A stretch of DNA of 64,000 nucleotides from JALHVH01 sp963773685 (GCA_963773685.1 CAVZBY010000004.1:62001-126000), one strand, 5' to 3'; shown: positions 15,988 through 24,244, numbered from the stretch's first letter. Numbers and translations are program-made. Notes: a model not told the origin generated them from the sequence alone.

Positions 15988-16274
15988 GGTCTTCTCCCAA
16001 TTCCGGGAGATCGTAAGTTCCGTTTCTTTTTGCGCCTGAAGGAATTCCCGGCTCGGGGTGCGCCTTCCGTCGGCCGCGATTTGTCCCGGCGAGCCAAATC
16101 GCTTTCGCTTCGGGCTTCGCTCTCCCCGTCCTGTCGGTACGGGGAACCGTGCCCGCTCCGCCCTCAGACGACCTCCTCCAGGCATCACCCCTGCGCCATT
16201 GATACGAAGGCACAAAAAGAAACGTGCTTATCCGGGTATCCGCCGACATGGGTTCCCGGAATTGGGAGAAGACC
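15988..16274. mobile_element. MITE-like element with 21-bp perfect terminal inverted repeats
   Basis: Bases 15988-16008 (beginning GGTCTTCTCCCAATTCC) and 16254-16274 are perfect reverse complements over 21 bp. A second inverted pair lies further in: CGTTTCTTTTTGCGCCT (16021-16037) against the complement at 16208-16224, 16 of 17 matching. The interior has an 8-bp hairpin (16076-16102, arms GCGATTTG and CAAATCGC) and no reading frame of note. This is the build of a non-autonomous transposable element. No clear target-site duplication is visible at the ends. Confidence 0.65.
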
Positions 16275-16345
16275 TTTCCAAAGGGGGGGTTTAGGGGGGA
16301 TTTCCGTAGCCGGCTCTTGATGTAGCCTCAGGCTTCAGCCTGAGC
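16273..16345. repeat. direct repeat R1, copy 1
   Basis: About 73 bp, composed of a C-tract/G-tract segment, TTTAGGGGGGATTTCCGT, and a CTCAGGC palindrome preceded by TTGATGTAG. It matches 16584-16657 with only a handful of differences. Confidence 0.7.
16327..16344. repeat. CTCAGGC palindrome
   Basis: CTCAGGC-TTCA-GCCTGAG, a 7-bp stem with a 4-nt loop, preceded by TGTAGC. Typical member of the window-wide family. Confidence 0.7.
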
Positions 16346-16583
16346 TCTTTGGTTTACGGGCAGATCAAAAATCGTCCCGATAAGACGCAGACTGAAGTCT
16401 GCGGCTACAATGCTATAATCCGACACAAACTAAGGGCTGCGGCTGTGCCGAGCATCCGGATATGCCGGTTGAAGTCGGCGCATCGCTTCCCCCCTTTCCT
16501 AAGCGGGCGGCTCAATGGAGATGCGGCCGTTGAATTCCCCCCTTTCCAACGGGGGGTTCGCTATTGGCCCGCCCCATTTCCCC

Positions 16584-16657
16584 CCTTTCCAAAAAGGGGG
16601 GTTTAGGGGGGATTTCCGTGGCCGGCGCTTGATGTAGCCTCAGGCTTCAGCCTGAGC
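16584..16657. repeat. direct repeat R1, copy 2
   Basis: Second copy of the segment at 16273-16345, again joining the G-tract unit with the CTCAGGC palindrome, which shows that the two palindrome types can travel as one composite. Confidence 0.7.
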
Positions 16658-16721
16658 TGCATGAGATTCCGCATCGTTGCCGCGTGCCGCGCGGCGATAG
16701 GATGCAGGCTAAAGCCCGCGG

Positions 16722-17453
16722 CTACAACACCGGCTGGGGGCGGAGTCGTTCGATTTCTTTACGCAGCACCGCCGGAGGACAATTGATCTCGATCAGGGTC
16801 TGATGCAGCATGCCCGCCGTCTGCACGTGATCCCGGGACGCGAATATCGCCGGATCCCATTTTGGAATGGATCTGAATGCTTCGTCGCCGGGCGCCCAGA
16901 TACCGTATAGCTCGTTCTGCCTGCGGGCGAGCCGTTCCAGCCAGGGAAGCGTTTGCGATAGCGCCCCGGCCGCCAGCTCCTTGATAGCATGCGGATAGCG
17001 TCTCGCGACGACGGGCGGATTTTCGGAGGCCGGCTCATCGAAGAAGACCTGGAAGCGGGCCATGCCCGGTTTGCCCGCCGTGTCCGCCCACGACCAGTTG
17101 GCTTCGAGGAATCGCAAAAAGAGGTCGAGCAGCCAGACGTAATGGGTCGCCAGGAAACGGAGGTTCTCCTCACGGCCGGTCTTCTGGTTGAACGTTGCCT
17201 CCAGGAGCGCTTCCGTAAGGGCTTCGACCTTCGGACCATATTGGGAAGCCGTGAGCCTGTAAATGAGGATGCTCTCCCAGTGCTCGCCCTTGGGCCAGAG
17301 CGCCCGTGCCTCAGTGTGCAGGTCGGCGATGGGGCGCCCGTCGAGGGCTCCCAACATCCTTCGCTTTCTGGCGGCGCCCGCCGCCTTAGTGATGAAATAG
17401 ACGGGGATCATGACGATCACGAACAGGACCAGAATCTTGAGATAGCCGGACAT
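16722..17453 (-). CDS. membrane-anchored protein of unknown function
   Basis: 243 residues with one N-terminal membrane span (YLKILVLFVIVMIPVYFITKA, about residues 4-23) and a soluble, mainly helical remainder rich in aromatic and charged residues. No motif is recognised. The short N-terminus before the span suggests a signal anchor with the bulk either inside or outside; the Arg-rich segment AARKRRM just after the span favours a cytoplasmic body. The start has AGGAGG 6 nt upstream. The last codon and TAG stop overlap a CTCAGGC-type palindrome (TGTAGCCGCGGGCTTTAGCC on the minus strand), so the C-terminus may be repeat-derived. Confidence 0.6.
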   Translation of the reverse strand: MSGYLKILVLFVIVMIPVYFITKAAGAARKRRMLGALDGRPIADLHTEARALWPKGEHWESILIYRLTASQYGPKVEALTEALLEATFNQKTGREENLRFLATHYVWLLDLFLRFLEANWSWADTAGKPGMARFQVFFDEPASENPPVVARRYPHAIKELAAGALSQTLPWLERLARRQNELYGIWAPGDEAFRSIPKWDPAIFASRDHVQTAGMLHQTLIEINCPPAVLRKEIERLRPQPVL

Positions 17454-17511
17454 GGCGCCCTCCTTCCGTCGTTTCAGAGATAATAGCCGGGCCGCCGGAT
17501 GGAGTCAACAA

Positions 17512-17606
17512 GAGGGGTCAGGTCTCAATTTTCAAGTTTTCAAGCTGTTGATCAACGTTCGAGACGCCGACCTTCGATAAACTTGAAAATTGAGACCTGA
17601 CCCCTC
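17512..17606. repeat. long palindrome with GAGGGGTCAGGTCTC arms
   Basis: Two perfect 28-nt arms (17512-17539 and 17579-17606) flank a 39-nt loop that itself contains the palindrome GTTGATCAAC. A shorter version is at 30046-30106. Such stems with this sequence resemble the REP-type ends mobilised by IS200-like (RAYT) transposases, though no transposase gene is in the window. Its right end supplies part of the stop codon of the next gene. Confidence 0.75.
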
Positions 17607-19833
17607 AGATAGCCGATAGATAATCGCTCAGGCCGATCTTCCTCAGGATCTCCAGCGCCTCGTCATTCGTGACCCCGCGCTTCTCCTTGAGCGATTCGAG
17701 GATCCGGATGATGGATAGCCCCACCTCGGCCGTCTGCCCGGCCATGTCCGAGCGGCTCTTGATGTAGGCGATGGAATCGTAGAGGACGGCATTGGCCTCG
17801 CCGTACGTGATGGGCTTCCGGGGCCCGCAGGCGCGGACCCATACGGGCCGGCTGAGGGCGTCGTTGACGTGCGACTGGATGAGGAAGGTTGCCCGGCCGA
17901 TGAGCTTGAGGTTGCTCGGGCTGACGTTGGTCATCGTATTGCCGACGACCTTGTCCAGCTTGGCCATGATGGCCGTCGAGTGGGCGTTGAGGAGCATCTT
18001 GACGCCGACCTGCTGTTTCAGCCTGAACGGATCGTTCGCGGCCCCGATGCGGAGGGGCACGACCCGCGGGGCCGGCGAGCTTGCGGCCGCCGCCTTGCGC
18101 ATGGACGCCTCGATCGAGGGGAGCCTCTTCTCGGGGAGGTCATCCGCCAGGACTAGGAACGTCGCGGCGCCGCTCGACGTCGATAGATCGACGAACCGGC
18201 GAAGATAGGAGTCGGGCTTTTCGAGCTCCGTCCGTTCGTCGCCGAGCACGACCGCGACGCCGACGTCGCCCGCGGCCGGGGCCCGGCCCTTCAGATTGGC
18301 CATGGAGAACGACAGGTCGTAGAGGCCCGCCTGATCGTTCCCGGCCTTCTTCAGGCTCTCCAGAGCGGCCGTTCGCAGATAAGGGTCCTCGATCTCGTTC
18401 TCGAAGGGCCCGCGGTAGAACGCCGGGTCGAGCCCGCGGAAGGGGCGCCCGAGGAACACGAGCCAAGCGGACCTTGGGTCGGGCGCCTCCGCCCAGACCT
18501 GGATCCAGCACTTCCGCTTCGGCTCCCGGACCGTGTCCAGCGGGAGAAGGCGGAACGTCGGGCTCCGCTCGGTGGCGTCGGTGAATACCGTGACGAGGCC
18601 TTCCCCGGCGAAGTATGTCGAGAAGCGGCCGGCCGCGTAGGCGGCGGATTCGGCGTCCGTGAACGGCACGAGGGCGGGGACGGCGGCCTTGACCGAATCG
18701 AGGACCCGGCGGAAATCCTTGAGGACGCCGGCAATATCCCAGGAGCCCTCGAAGCCGATGCGGCCGAGCTCTTTCGCCGAGAGTGTTCGCCCGAGGGCCC
18801 TTCGGACCGCGGCTTCCAGGACGGCCCCGACGACGTACGTCTCGCTCGTCGTGGCCTGCATCCGGGTCGAGCCGGTGATGGATTGAGGCCCCGTGGTCAG
18901 GTTGATGCGCGTGATCCCCGGCTCCTCGATGACCCGGCGGCTGCGGGTGAAGGGGAGGAGCCTGTCGTCGGGATTGTTGTAGACGAAGTACAGGCTCCGG
19001 CGGCTCTCCCCGGGATCGTAGCCGGGCGCGGCCTTCCACTGGTCGAGGGCTGCGAGGATGGTGCCGATGACCGAAGAGGTCTCGCCCCCTTCGGTGACGC
19101 AGATGACGACGTCGCCCTTGCGGATGCCCCGGTCCTCGAGCTGGAGCCGGCCGATGAGCAGGAGGTCCTCGAAGCCCTCGAGCGAGGAGATGAGGGCCCG
19201 ATCGGCGCCGGTCATCTCCCCGATGAGCCGGTCCTCGATGTCCGCCCCGACCGCGGGCGCGAGCTTCTTCCAGAGCTTATCGTCGGCCTTGACCCTCCGC
19301 CAGAATGGCCGCCAGAAAGCGCTCTCCATCTGCTTGGCGAGCCGGCCCGTTGCCCCGCAGCCGTAAACATAGACCTTCTTTCCCGAGAGGACGGCCTTTT
19401 CGACCGCGGCCGCGGCCGCTTCGAGGGCCTTCGTGTCCACAGCCAGCGCGTCGAGGCGCGCGGCCACGTCCTCGTCCACGGCGAAGAGCATTCGCAGTCC
19501 CGCGGCGGTGTCCTTCCGGACGCGCTCGCCGAGGTTCCAGGTCTTGGGGTGGCGCTGTTCGGTGAGAAGGGTGTGCAGCTGGAACTGGGTCTTGTTCTGG
19601 ACGTAATCGATGGATTCAGGCGACGCCGCGAGCCCGAGGAGCTTCAGGAGCCCGAGCTCGCTTTCCCGCGGGACGGGGCCGACTTCCTGGGCGGGGCCTT
19701 CCGATGCGGGCGCTGCGCGAAGGGAAGCGGACACCGGCAGAAGGGTCGATAGCGCGATGAGCGTGAACAGCGCCGCGAGCGCCGCAGGAATGATCTTCCG
19801 GGGGCGTGCTTGATGGGGGGATATGCTTGCCAT
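17605..19833 (-). CDS. exported GKRP/MurQ-like SIS-domain protein
   Basis: A 742-residue protein with an N-terminal signal or anchor (PAALAALFTLIALSTLLPVSA) and two MurQ-type SIS domains, like glucokinase regulatory protein. First SIS: KVYVYGCGATGRLAKQMES near residues 150-170, then SSLEGFEDLLLIGRLQ and VICVTEGGETSSVIGTI. C-terminal MurQ signature: LLNAHSTAIMAKLDKVVGN, NLKLIGRA. MurQ cleaves the lactyl ether of MurNAc-6-phosphate with two glutamates; the first (in DASEC) aligns here with Ala, so etherase activity is doubtful. ATG at 19833 has GGAGGT 7 nt upstream. Last gene of the tatA operon. Sugar-phosphate binding is the safest inferred role. Confidence 0.75.
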   Translation of the reverse strand: MASISPHQARPRKIIPAALAALFTLIALSTLLPVSASLRAAPASEGPAQEVGPVPRESELGLLKLLGLAASPESIDYVQNKTQFQLHTLLTEQRHPKTWNLGERVRKDTAAGLRMLFAVDEDVAARLDALAVDTKALEAAAAAVEKAVLSGKKVYVYGCGATGRLAKQMESAFWRPFWRRVKADDKLWKKLAPAVGADIEDRLIGEMTGADRALISSLEGFEDLLLIGRLQLEDRGIRKGDVVICVTEGGETSSVIGTILAALDQWKAAPGYDPGESRRSLYFVYNNPDDRLLPFTRSRRVIEEPGITRINLTTGPQSITGSTRMQATTSETYVVGAVLEAAVRRALGRTLSAKELGRIGFEGSWDIAGVLKDFRRVLDSVKAAVPALVPFTDAESAAYAAGRFSTYFAGEGLVTVFTDATERSPTFRLLPLDTVREPKRKCWIQVWAEAPDPRSAWLVFLGRPFRGLDPAFYRGPFENEIEDPYLRTAALESLKKAGNDQAGLYDLSFSMANLKGRAPAAGDVGVAVVLGDERTELEKPDSYLRRFVDLSTSSGAATFLVLADDLPEKRLPSIEASMRKAAAASSPAPRVVPLRIGAANDPFRLKQQVGVKMLLNAHSTAIMAKLDKVVGNTMTNVSPSNLKLIGRATFLIQSHVNDALSRPVWVRACGPRKPITYGEANAVLYDSIAYIKSRSDMAGQTAEVGLSIIRILESLKEKRGVTNDEALEILRKIGLSDYLSAI

Positions 19834-19865
19834 GAGCCTTACCTCCGGGCCCGCGCCCGCCTCGT

Positions 19866-20390
19866 TCAATCTCCGTTCTTCTTCCCGTACTGATGCGTGT
19901 CGTCGATGATGTCCGATTCCTGCCAGTCCTTGATCCACCCGTCGATGGTGAAGACGTTCGCCCCTCCCGATTCGGTCGAGCAGACGACGCGCCGCAGGCC
20001 GCAGTTGATGATCATCTTCTTGCAGATGAAGCAGGGGAAGGCGTCGATCCGCTTGCCCGTCGCGATATCGAGGCCGAAGATATACATGTCGCCGCCGAGG
20101 AGGCTGACGCCCGCCCGGGCGGCGTTGATGATGGCGTTCTGCTCGGCGTGGACGCTCCGGCAGAGCTCGTAGCGCTGGCCGTGAGGAATGGCGAGCCGGT
20201 CCCGGAGGCAGAAGCCGTGGGTCAGGCTGTCCTTGGTCTTGCGCGGGGCGCCGACGTACCCCGTCGAGACGATCTGGTCGTCGCGGACGATAATGGCCCC
20301 GATGGAGCGCCGGAAGCAGGTGCTCCTCTTGGCCACCTCGCCGGCGATGCCGAGGTAGTAGTCGTCCTTGGACACGCGCGTTCCGGTCAT
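19866..20390 (-). CDS. deoxycytidylate deaminase-like protein
   Basis: A 174-residue zinc-dependent deaminase. The zinc site is complete: His81-Ala-Glu83 in SVHAEQNAI, with Cys120 and Cys123 in PCFICKKMI. The family deaminates dCMP to dUMP for dTMP synthesis. The N-terminal STCFRRSIGAIIVRDD and TGYVGAPRK elements are typical for dCMP deaminase, as opposed to the tRNA adenosine type. It starts in the stop of the kinase gene (4-nt overlap), so the two are likely to work in one nucleotide pathway. Confidence 0.87.
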   Translation of the reverse strand: MTGTRVSKDDYYLGIAGEVAKRSTCFRRSIGAIIVRDDQIVSTGYVGAPRKTKDSLTHGFCLRDRLAIPHGQRYELCRSVHAEQNAIINAARAGVSLLGGDMYIFGLDIATGKRIDAFPCFICKKMIINCGLRRVVCSTESGGANVFTIDGWIKDWQESDIIDDTHQYGKKNGD

Positions 20391-20932
20391 AGGCACTCCT
20401 CCACTTTCCGCCACAGCTCCTCGAGCGTCCCGTCGTTCATGAGGCTCCGGTCGGCCATGGCCATGCATCGGGCGAGCTGTTGGCCGTTCTCGCTCCCGGC
20501 CATCTCCACGTCTTCCTTCGCCCGGAACTCCTCGAGCGTGGCCGCCGATTCGTCGCGGCCCCGGGCCCGGGCCCGGGCGAACCGGACCTCGACGGGGGCG
20601 TCGATGGCGATGAGGATGAACCCGTCCTGCCGCCTCAGGTAGTCCACCTCGCGGGGGTTCCGGATGCTGTCGATGACGGCCGGGCCGAGGACCTTGGCCA
20701 TCGTCCGGCGGGCGAGGACGTCGGGTCCGAACCGGGCCCGGAGCTCGTTGCCGATGACGATGAGGTTGTCGCGGCTCGCCGCGAGGCCCCGGGCGGCCAG
20801 CTCCTCCCGGAGGACGTCCGAGAGCGAGCGGTACCCGTAGCCTTTCTTCCCGAGATAGGCCGCGACCTCGCCCTTTCCCGCGCCGTTGGTGCCCGTCAGC
20901 CCGACGAGGGCCGGCCTCTTCGCGCGCTCCAT
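20387..20932 (-). CDS. P-loop nucleotide kinase-like protein
   Basis: A 181-residue kinase fold with Walker A GTNGAGKG (residues 14-21), a helical lid region rich in Arg (RFARARARGRDESA), and VIDSIRNPREVDYLR, a pattern seen in dephospho-CoA-kinase-like and related archaeal AAA_18 proteins. True CoaE is usually about 200 residues with a different lid. The tight coupling with a dCMP deaminase suggests a nucleotide or deoxynucleotide substrate, but that is inference. Located 4 nt downstream of tatC. Confidence 0.65.
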   Translation of the reverse strand: MERAKRPALVGLTGTNGAGKGEVAAYLGKKGYGYRSLSDVLREELAARGLAASRDNLIVIGNELRARFGPDVLARRTMAKVLGPAVIDSIRNPREVDYLRRQDGFILIAIDAPVEVRFARARARGRDESAATLEEFRAKEDVEMAGSENGQQLARCMAMADRSLMNDGTLEELWRKVEECL

Positions 20933-20936
20933 CGTT

Positions 20937-21716
20937 CTAGCCCGCCGGCGTCCCGGCTTCGGCGCGCCGCCGCCGTTCCTTGTTCCGGCGCACGACGAGG
21001 GCGATGAGGATGCCGATCCCGTAGAGGCCGATCATCGGGACGGCCACGATGCTCTGGGTGATCATGTCCGGCGTCGGCGTGATGACGGCGGCGACGATGA
21101 AGATGACGAGGACGGCGTACTTGAAGTTGCGGACCATCCAGCGGGCCGTGATGACGCCGATCTTGGCCAGGAAATAGACGAGGGTCGGGAGCTCGAAGAC
21201 GAGCCCGATGCCCAGGAGGACCCGGATGGCGAATGTGAAGTACTGGTCCACCGTGATGACCGGCTGGAAGTCGGCGCCCAGCTGGAGGAAGAAGCGGCAG
21301 GCCCAGGGGAAGACCAGGTAATAGGCGAAGAGGATGCCGGAGATGAAGAAGACCGTCGTGAAGAAGACGAAGGGGAAGACGTATTTCCTCTCCTTCTGAT
21401 AGAGGCCGGGGGCGACGAAGTACCAGATCTGGAGGAAGACGTAGGGCGAGGTGAAGATGAGGGCGGCCAGGAAGGCGATCTTCATGTAGAGCATGAAGGG
21501 CGCGGTCAGGTGGGTGAAGGCGAGCTTCGTCCCGGGGGGGAGGTACTGCGTCACCGGCCGGGCGATGATCTGGTAGAGGTCCTTGGCGAAGATCCAGCAG
21601 GGGATGACGGCGACGAACACGCCGATGAAGATATTGAAGAGCCTTTTCCTGAGATCTTCGAGATGCTCGAGGAAGGTCATCTCGTCAGGAGACTTTTTTT
21701 CCTTCCTCGGCTTCAT
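20937..21716 (-). CDS. tatC: Sec-independent translocase TatC
   Basis: A 259-residue polytopic protein with six predicted membrane helices, the receptor for twin-arginine signal peptides. Family signatures: MTFLEHLEDLRKRL at the N-terminus, containing the conserved Glu and Leu-Arg, SPYVFLQIWYFVAPGLYQKE in the first periplasmic loop/helix, FELPTLVYFLAKIG and AVITPTPDMITQ later. Length is normal. Starts within the 3' end of tatA (32-nt overlap). A Tat-type signal exists on the DUF362 protein at 40156-41109. Confidence 0.96.
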   Translation of the reverse strand: MKPRKEKKSPDEMTFLEHLEDLRKRLFNIFIGVFVAVIPCWIFAKDLYQIIARPVTQYLPPGTKLAFTHLTAPFMLYMKIAFLAALIFTSPYVFLQIWYFVAPGLYQKERKYVFPFVFFTTVFFISGILFAYYLVFPWACRFFLQLGADFQPVITVDQYFTFAIRVLLGIGLVFELPTLVYFLAKIGVITARWMVRNFKYAVLVIFIVAAVITPTPDMITQSIVAVPMIGLYGIGILIALVVRRNKERRRRAEAGTPAG

Positions 21717-22005
21717 CTTTCGGTGGTTCCTTTGTGGTTTCGTCCTTCAGCAGATCGTCCCTGAGGCCCGTGACCTCTTTGCCGATGCCGGTGACCTGGT
21801 CCCGGAGGTCCCGGGCGGCGTCCTTGATCTCGGAAGCCTGGATCTCGTCCTCGATGCGGCCCTTGATCTCCTCGGAGGTCCGCTTGAACTCGCGGATGGC
21901 CTTGCCGACCGATTTTCCGATCTCGGGGAGCTTTTTCGGCCCGAAGACGAGGAGGGCGACGATGAAGATGAGGATGAGCTCCGCCGGCCCGATGCTTCCG
22001 AACAT
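21685..22005 (-). CDS. tatA: TatA/TatB pore-forming subunit
   Basis: A 106-residue protein with the N-terminal short helix GPAELILIFIVALLVFGPKK and the hinge LPEIGKSVGKAIREFK, followed by a charged amphipathic tail. The FGPKKLPE hinge is present in both TatA and TatB; a single such gene in the operon suggests it may serve both roles. Its ATG lies 6 nt after the -10 box of a strong promoter, so the message is probably leaderless. First gene of tatA-tatC-kinase-deaminase-SIS. Confidence 0.93.
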   Translation of the reverse strand: MFGSIGPAELILIFIVALLVFGPKKLPEIGKSVGKAIREFKRTSEEIKGRIEDEIQASEIKDAARDLRDQVTGIGKEVTGLRDDLLKDETTKEPPKDEAEEGKKVS

Positions 22006-22011
22006 AGGCCA

Positions 22012-22040
22012 AATATAGACGTTCGAGCGGGCTAAGTCAA
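22012..22040 (-). promoter_or_regulatory. promoter of the tatA operon, leaderless arrangement
   Basis: On the minus strand TTGACT (22040-22035), 17-nt spacer, TATATT (22017-22012), then only 6 nt before the ATG. Both boxes are one mismatch from consensus, and transcription should begin at or next to the A of ATG. Confidence 0.7.
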
Positions 22041-22045
22041 CCGAA

Positions 22046-22103
22046 GCGGAGGCGGGACGGGCGAGATAGGCGAGACGGGCGAGACGAGCTGGACGAGCGA
22101 GAT
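22046..22103. repeat. CGAGAC-type microrepeat (copy 2)
   Basis: The sequence runs GGGCGAGATAGGCGAGACGG and continues with GCGAGACGAGCTGGACGAGC, a degenerate roughly 10-bp unit. The same unit is found at 11411-11436 (inverted) and 31967-32005. Confidence 0.6.
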
Positions 22104-22148
22104 GCGAGGAAGGCCCAGGCCCCTCGGCAAAGGGAGGAAGTCTGAAAT

Positions 22149-22215
22149 CCCCCCAGGCCCCCCTTTTGTAAAGGGGGGAATCTAAATCCCCCTCCCCCCT
22201 TTAGGAAAGGGGGAA
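22149..22215. repeat. C-tract/G-tract palindromes
   Basis: Two adjacent copies of the CCCCCCTTTTnnAAAGGGGGG palindrome: one centred near 22168, one near 22202, each flanked by AATCCCCC or GGGGGAAAT. The family recurs near 16590, 22400, 22470, 29340, 29410, 29608, 29690 and 29995. Confidence 0.65.
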
Positions 22216-22521
22216 ATTCATCGCGGGCTCCGGCCGGCGTTCCTGTTTTGGCCTCAGACCGTGAGATGCCCCTTTTGGAATCGGTCACAGGCTATGAGAT
22301 GCACCCTTTGGACGGGGGGGATGTGGAGCCAGGCTCGTGGAGCCAGGCTAATAGTAGTTCTCCCCTTTGGAAAAGAGGAAAACGGAACGGGCAATAGCGT
22401 ACCCCCCTTTGGGGAAGGGGGGAAGAGGTCCGTAAGGCGTGGCCTATGAGATACCCCCCTTTGGAAAAGGGGGGCCGAGGGGGGATTTGATGCCATTCTA
22501 TTCTTGCGATACCTAAATACA

Positions 22522-22578
22522 TCCCGGGATATCCTATGCATTCCGGCGTATCCTTTATGTTTCGGCGTATCCTTTTGC
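22522..22578 (+). repeat. three 19-bp direct repeats (iteron-like)
   Basis: Units start at 22522, 22541 and 22560. The second and third read TTCCGGCGTATCCTTTATG and TTTCGGCGTATCCTTTTGC; the first is TCCCGGGATATCCTATGCA. A weaker fourth unit precedes them (22502-22520). The 19-bp step and position about 35 to 90 bp before a promoter fit repeated binding sites for a regulator. Confidence 0.55.
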
Positions 22579-22611
22579 CTTCCATATTAATGCCCCGCAT
22601 ACTGCCTTAAC

Positions 22612-22640
22612 TTTACTTTATATATCCCATTTGCTAAGAT
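22612..22640 (+). promoter_or_regulatory. probable promoter of the S41 protease gene
   Basis: TTTACT (22612-22617), 17-nt spacer, TAAGAT (22635-22640), within the most AT-rich stretch of the gap, 28 nt ahead of the ATG at 22668. Confidence 0.4.
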
Positions 22641-22667
22641 GAAATTCGCCCTTCGAGGCGTAAACGC

Positions 22668-24224
22668 ATGAAAAATAAGGTCTTGGTCTTTGCGCTCGCC
22701 CTCCTGGCCCTGGTCCGGCTCCCGGTCCGGGACGAGGACCTCTGGACGGCCTCCCTCGACAAGGTCCAGTCCATCCTCGGCATCCTCGACAGCGGCTATT
22801 ACAAGGACCTGGACCACGAGAGACTGGCCTACGCTTCCGTCCGGGGCCTCCTCGAGACCCTCGACCCGCACTCCTACTTCCTCGAGCCCAAGGACTTCTC
22901 GCGGATGCGCGAGGACTACGTCGGGAAGTACTTCGGCGTCGGGATGCAGATCCAGAAGCAAGAGGACCGGCTCGTCGTCATCGCCCCCATCGAGGGGACC
23001 CCGGCCTGGCGCCTGGGCATCCGGCCCGGAGACGTCATCGCCGAGATCGACGGCGAGAGCACGAAGCCCATCACGAGCTTCGACGCCATGCAGAAGCTCC
23101 GCGGGGAGAAGGGAACGAAGGTCCGCGTCCTCTTCGTCCGGGACGTCCTGGACAAGCCGTTCGAGCTGACCTTCGTCCGCGAGGAGATCCCGCTCTACAG
23201 CGTGCCCTACGCGTTCATGCTGGACGCCGACACGGGCTACGTCTTCATCCGGACGTTCGCCGAGGCCACCGACGACGAGCTCCTGGAGAAGCTCCGGGGC
23301 CTCAAGGATCTCGGGATGAAGGACCTCGTCCTCGACCTGCGGGGCAACTCGGGCGGCCCGCTCGTCTCGTCGATCGAGGTCTCCGACGAGTTCCTCCCCA
23401 ACGGGGCCGCGGTCGTGTCGATCCGGGGGCGGAACAGCTCCTACAACAAGGATTTCCGGGCCATGCGCGACGGCCAGTTCGAGACCCTGCCCCTCGTCGT
23501 CCTCATCGACCAGGGGACGGCCAGCGCCTCGGAGATCGTCAGCGGCGCCGTGATGGACAACGACCGGGGCCTCGTCGTCGGCCACGACTCCTGGGGCAAG
23601 GGCCTCGTCCAGACGGTCTTCCCGCTGGCGACGAACATGGCCGTGGCCATCACGACGGCCAAGTACCTGACGCCGAGCGGCCGGGCCATCCAGAGGGACT
23701 ACAGCCATATCGAGGATTACCTCATGGGCAAGCAGGCCCCGACCGAGAGCCGCGAGATCAAGTACACCCTCAAGGGGCGCAAGGTCCTCGGTCAGGGCGG
23801 CATCTCCCCGGACTACGCCGTCCCCTTCTCGCTCAAGCCGCTGACGTTCGAGTTCATGATCCGCGGGGCCTACTTCAGCTATGCCCGCAAGTTCACCGAG
23901 CACCGGACCGCGGCTTCGGCCGGGTTCGTCTTCCCCGGCGACAAGAAGGGGGACGGAACGGCCGGCAAGGTCGTCATCGGCGACGCGTTCACAGCCGGGC
24001 CGGGGATCCTCGAGGATTTCAAAGCCTATGCCCGCTCGGCCGGGATCGCCTTCGAGGAACCGAAGTTCAAGGAAGCCGAGGGCGAGATCCGGCGGGAGAT
24101 CGAGAGGGAGGTCGCTTCGGCCCTCTGGGGCGTCGAAGGCGGCATCAAGGCGTACCGCCTGTCGGATCCCGTCGTCGCCAAGGCCCTGGAGGTCATGCCC
24201 GAGGCCGCGAAGTTCGTCGAATAG
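22668..24224 (+). CDS. S41 carboxyl-terminal processing protease
   Basis: A 518-residue exported serine protease of the CtpA/Prc type. An N-terminal signal or anchor (KVLVFALALLALVRL) is followed by a short helical part with DPHSYFLEP, a PDZ domain (about residues 88-165, GVGMQIQ to VLFVRD), and the protease core: LVLDLRGNSGGPL, then Ser286 in GTASASEIVSG and Lys311 in DSWGKGLVQ, 25 residues apart as in the D1 protease. A C-terminal extension of some 130 residues after the PDYAVPF segment is longer than usual. It acts in the periplasm on protein C-termini. First of a run leading into rpiB and purine genes. Confidence 0.93.
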   Translation: MKNKVLVFALALLALVRLPVRDEDLWTASLDKVQSILGILDSGYYKDLDHERLAYASVRGLLETLDPHSYFLEPKDFSRMREDYVGKYFGVGMQIQKQEDRLVVIAPIEGTPAWRLGIRPGDVIAEIDGESTKPITSFDAMQKLRGEKGTKVRVLFVRDVLDKPFELTFVREEIPLYSVPYAFMLDADTGYVFIRTFAEATDDELLEKLRGLKDLGMKDLVLDLRGNSGGPLVSSIEVSDEFLPNGAAVVSIRGRNSSYNKDFRAMRDGQFETLPLVVLIDQGTASASEIVSGAVMDNDRGLVVGHDSWGKGLVQTVFPLATNMAVAITTAKYLTPSGRAIQRDYSHIEDYLMGKQAPTESREIKYTLKGRKVLGQGGISPDYAVPFSLKPLTFEFMIRGAYFSYARKFTEHRTAASAGFVFPGDKKGDGTAGKVVIGDAFTAGPGILEDFKAYARSAGIAFEEPKFKEAEGEIRREIEREVASALWGVEGGIKAYRLSDPVVAKALEVMPEAAKFVE

Positions 24225-24244
24225 CCAAGGAAGAGGGGGTCGTC

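Larger units (their letters stand above)
15965..16721. other. 757-bp repeat-filled gap
   Basis: No gene is supported here. The stretch holds a 287-bp MITE-like element, a 73-bp direct repeat pair, several C-tract/G-tract palindromes and four CTCAGGC-type palindromes (about 16327, 16389, 16639 and 16702). The individual elements are listed separately. Confidence 0.7.
22041..22667. other. 626-bp intergenic repeat region
   Basis: No gene is supported. From left to right: a CGAGAC-type microrepeat (22046-22103), paired C-tract/G-tract palindromes (about 22149-22215, 22305-22320, 22360-22420 and 22450-22490), 19-bp direct repeats (22522-22578), and a promoter for the S41 protease. Confidence 0.7.
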
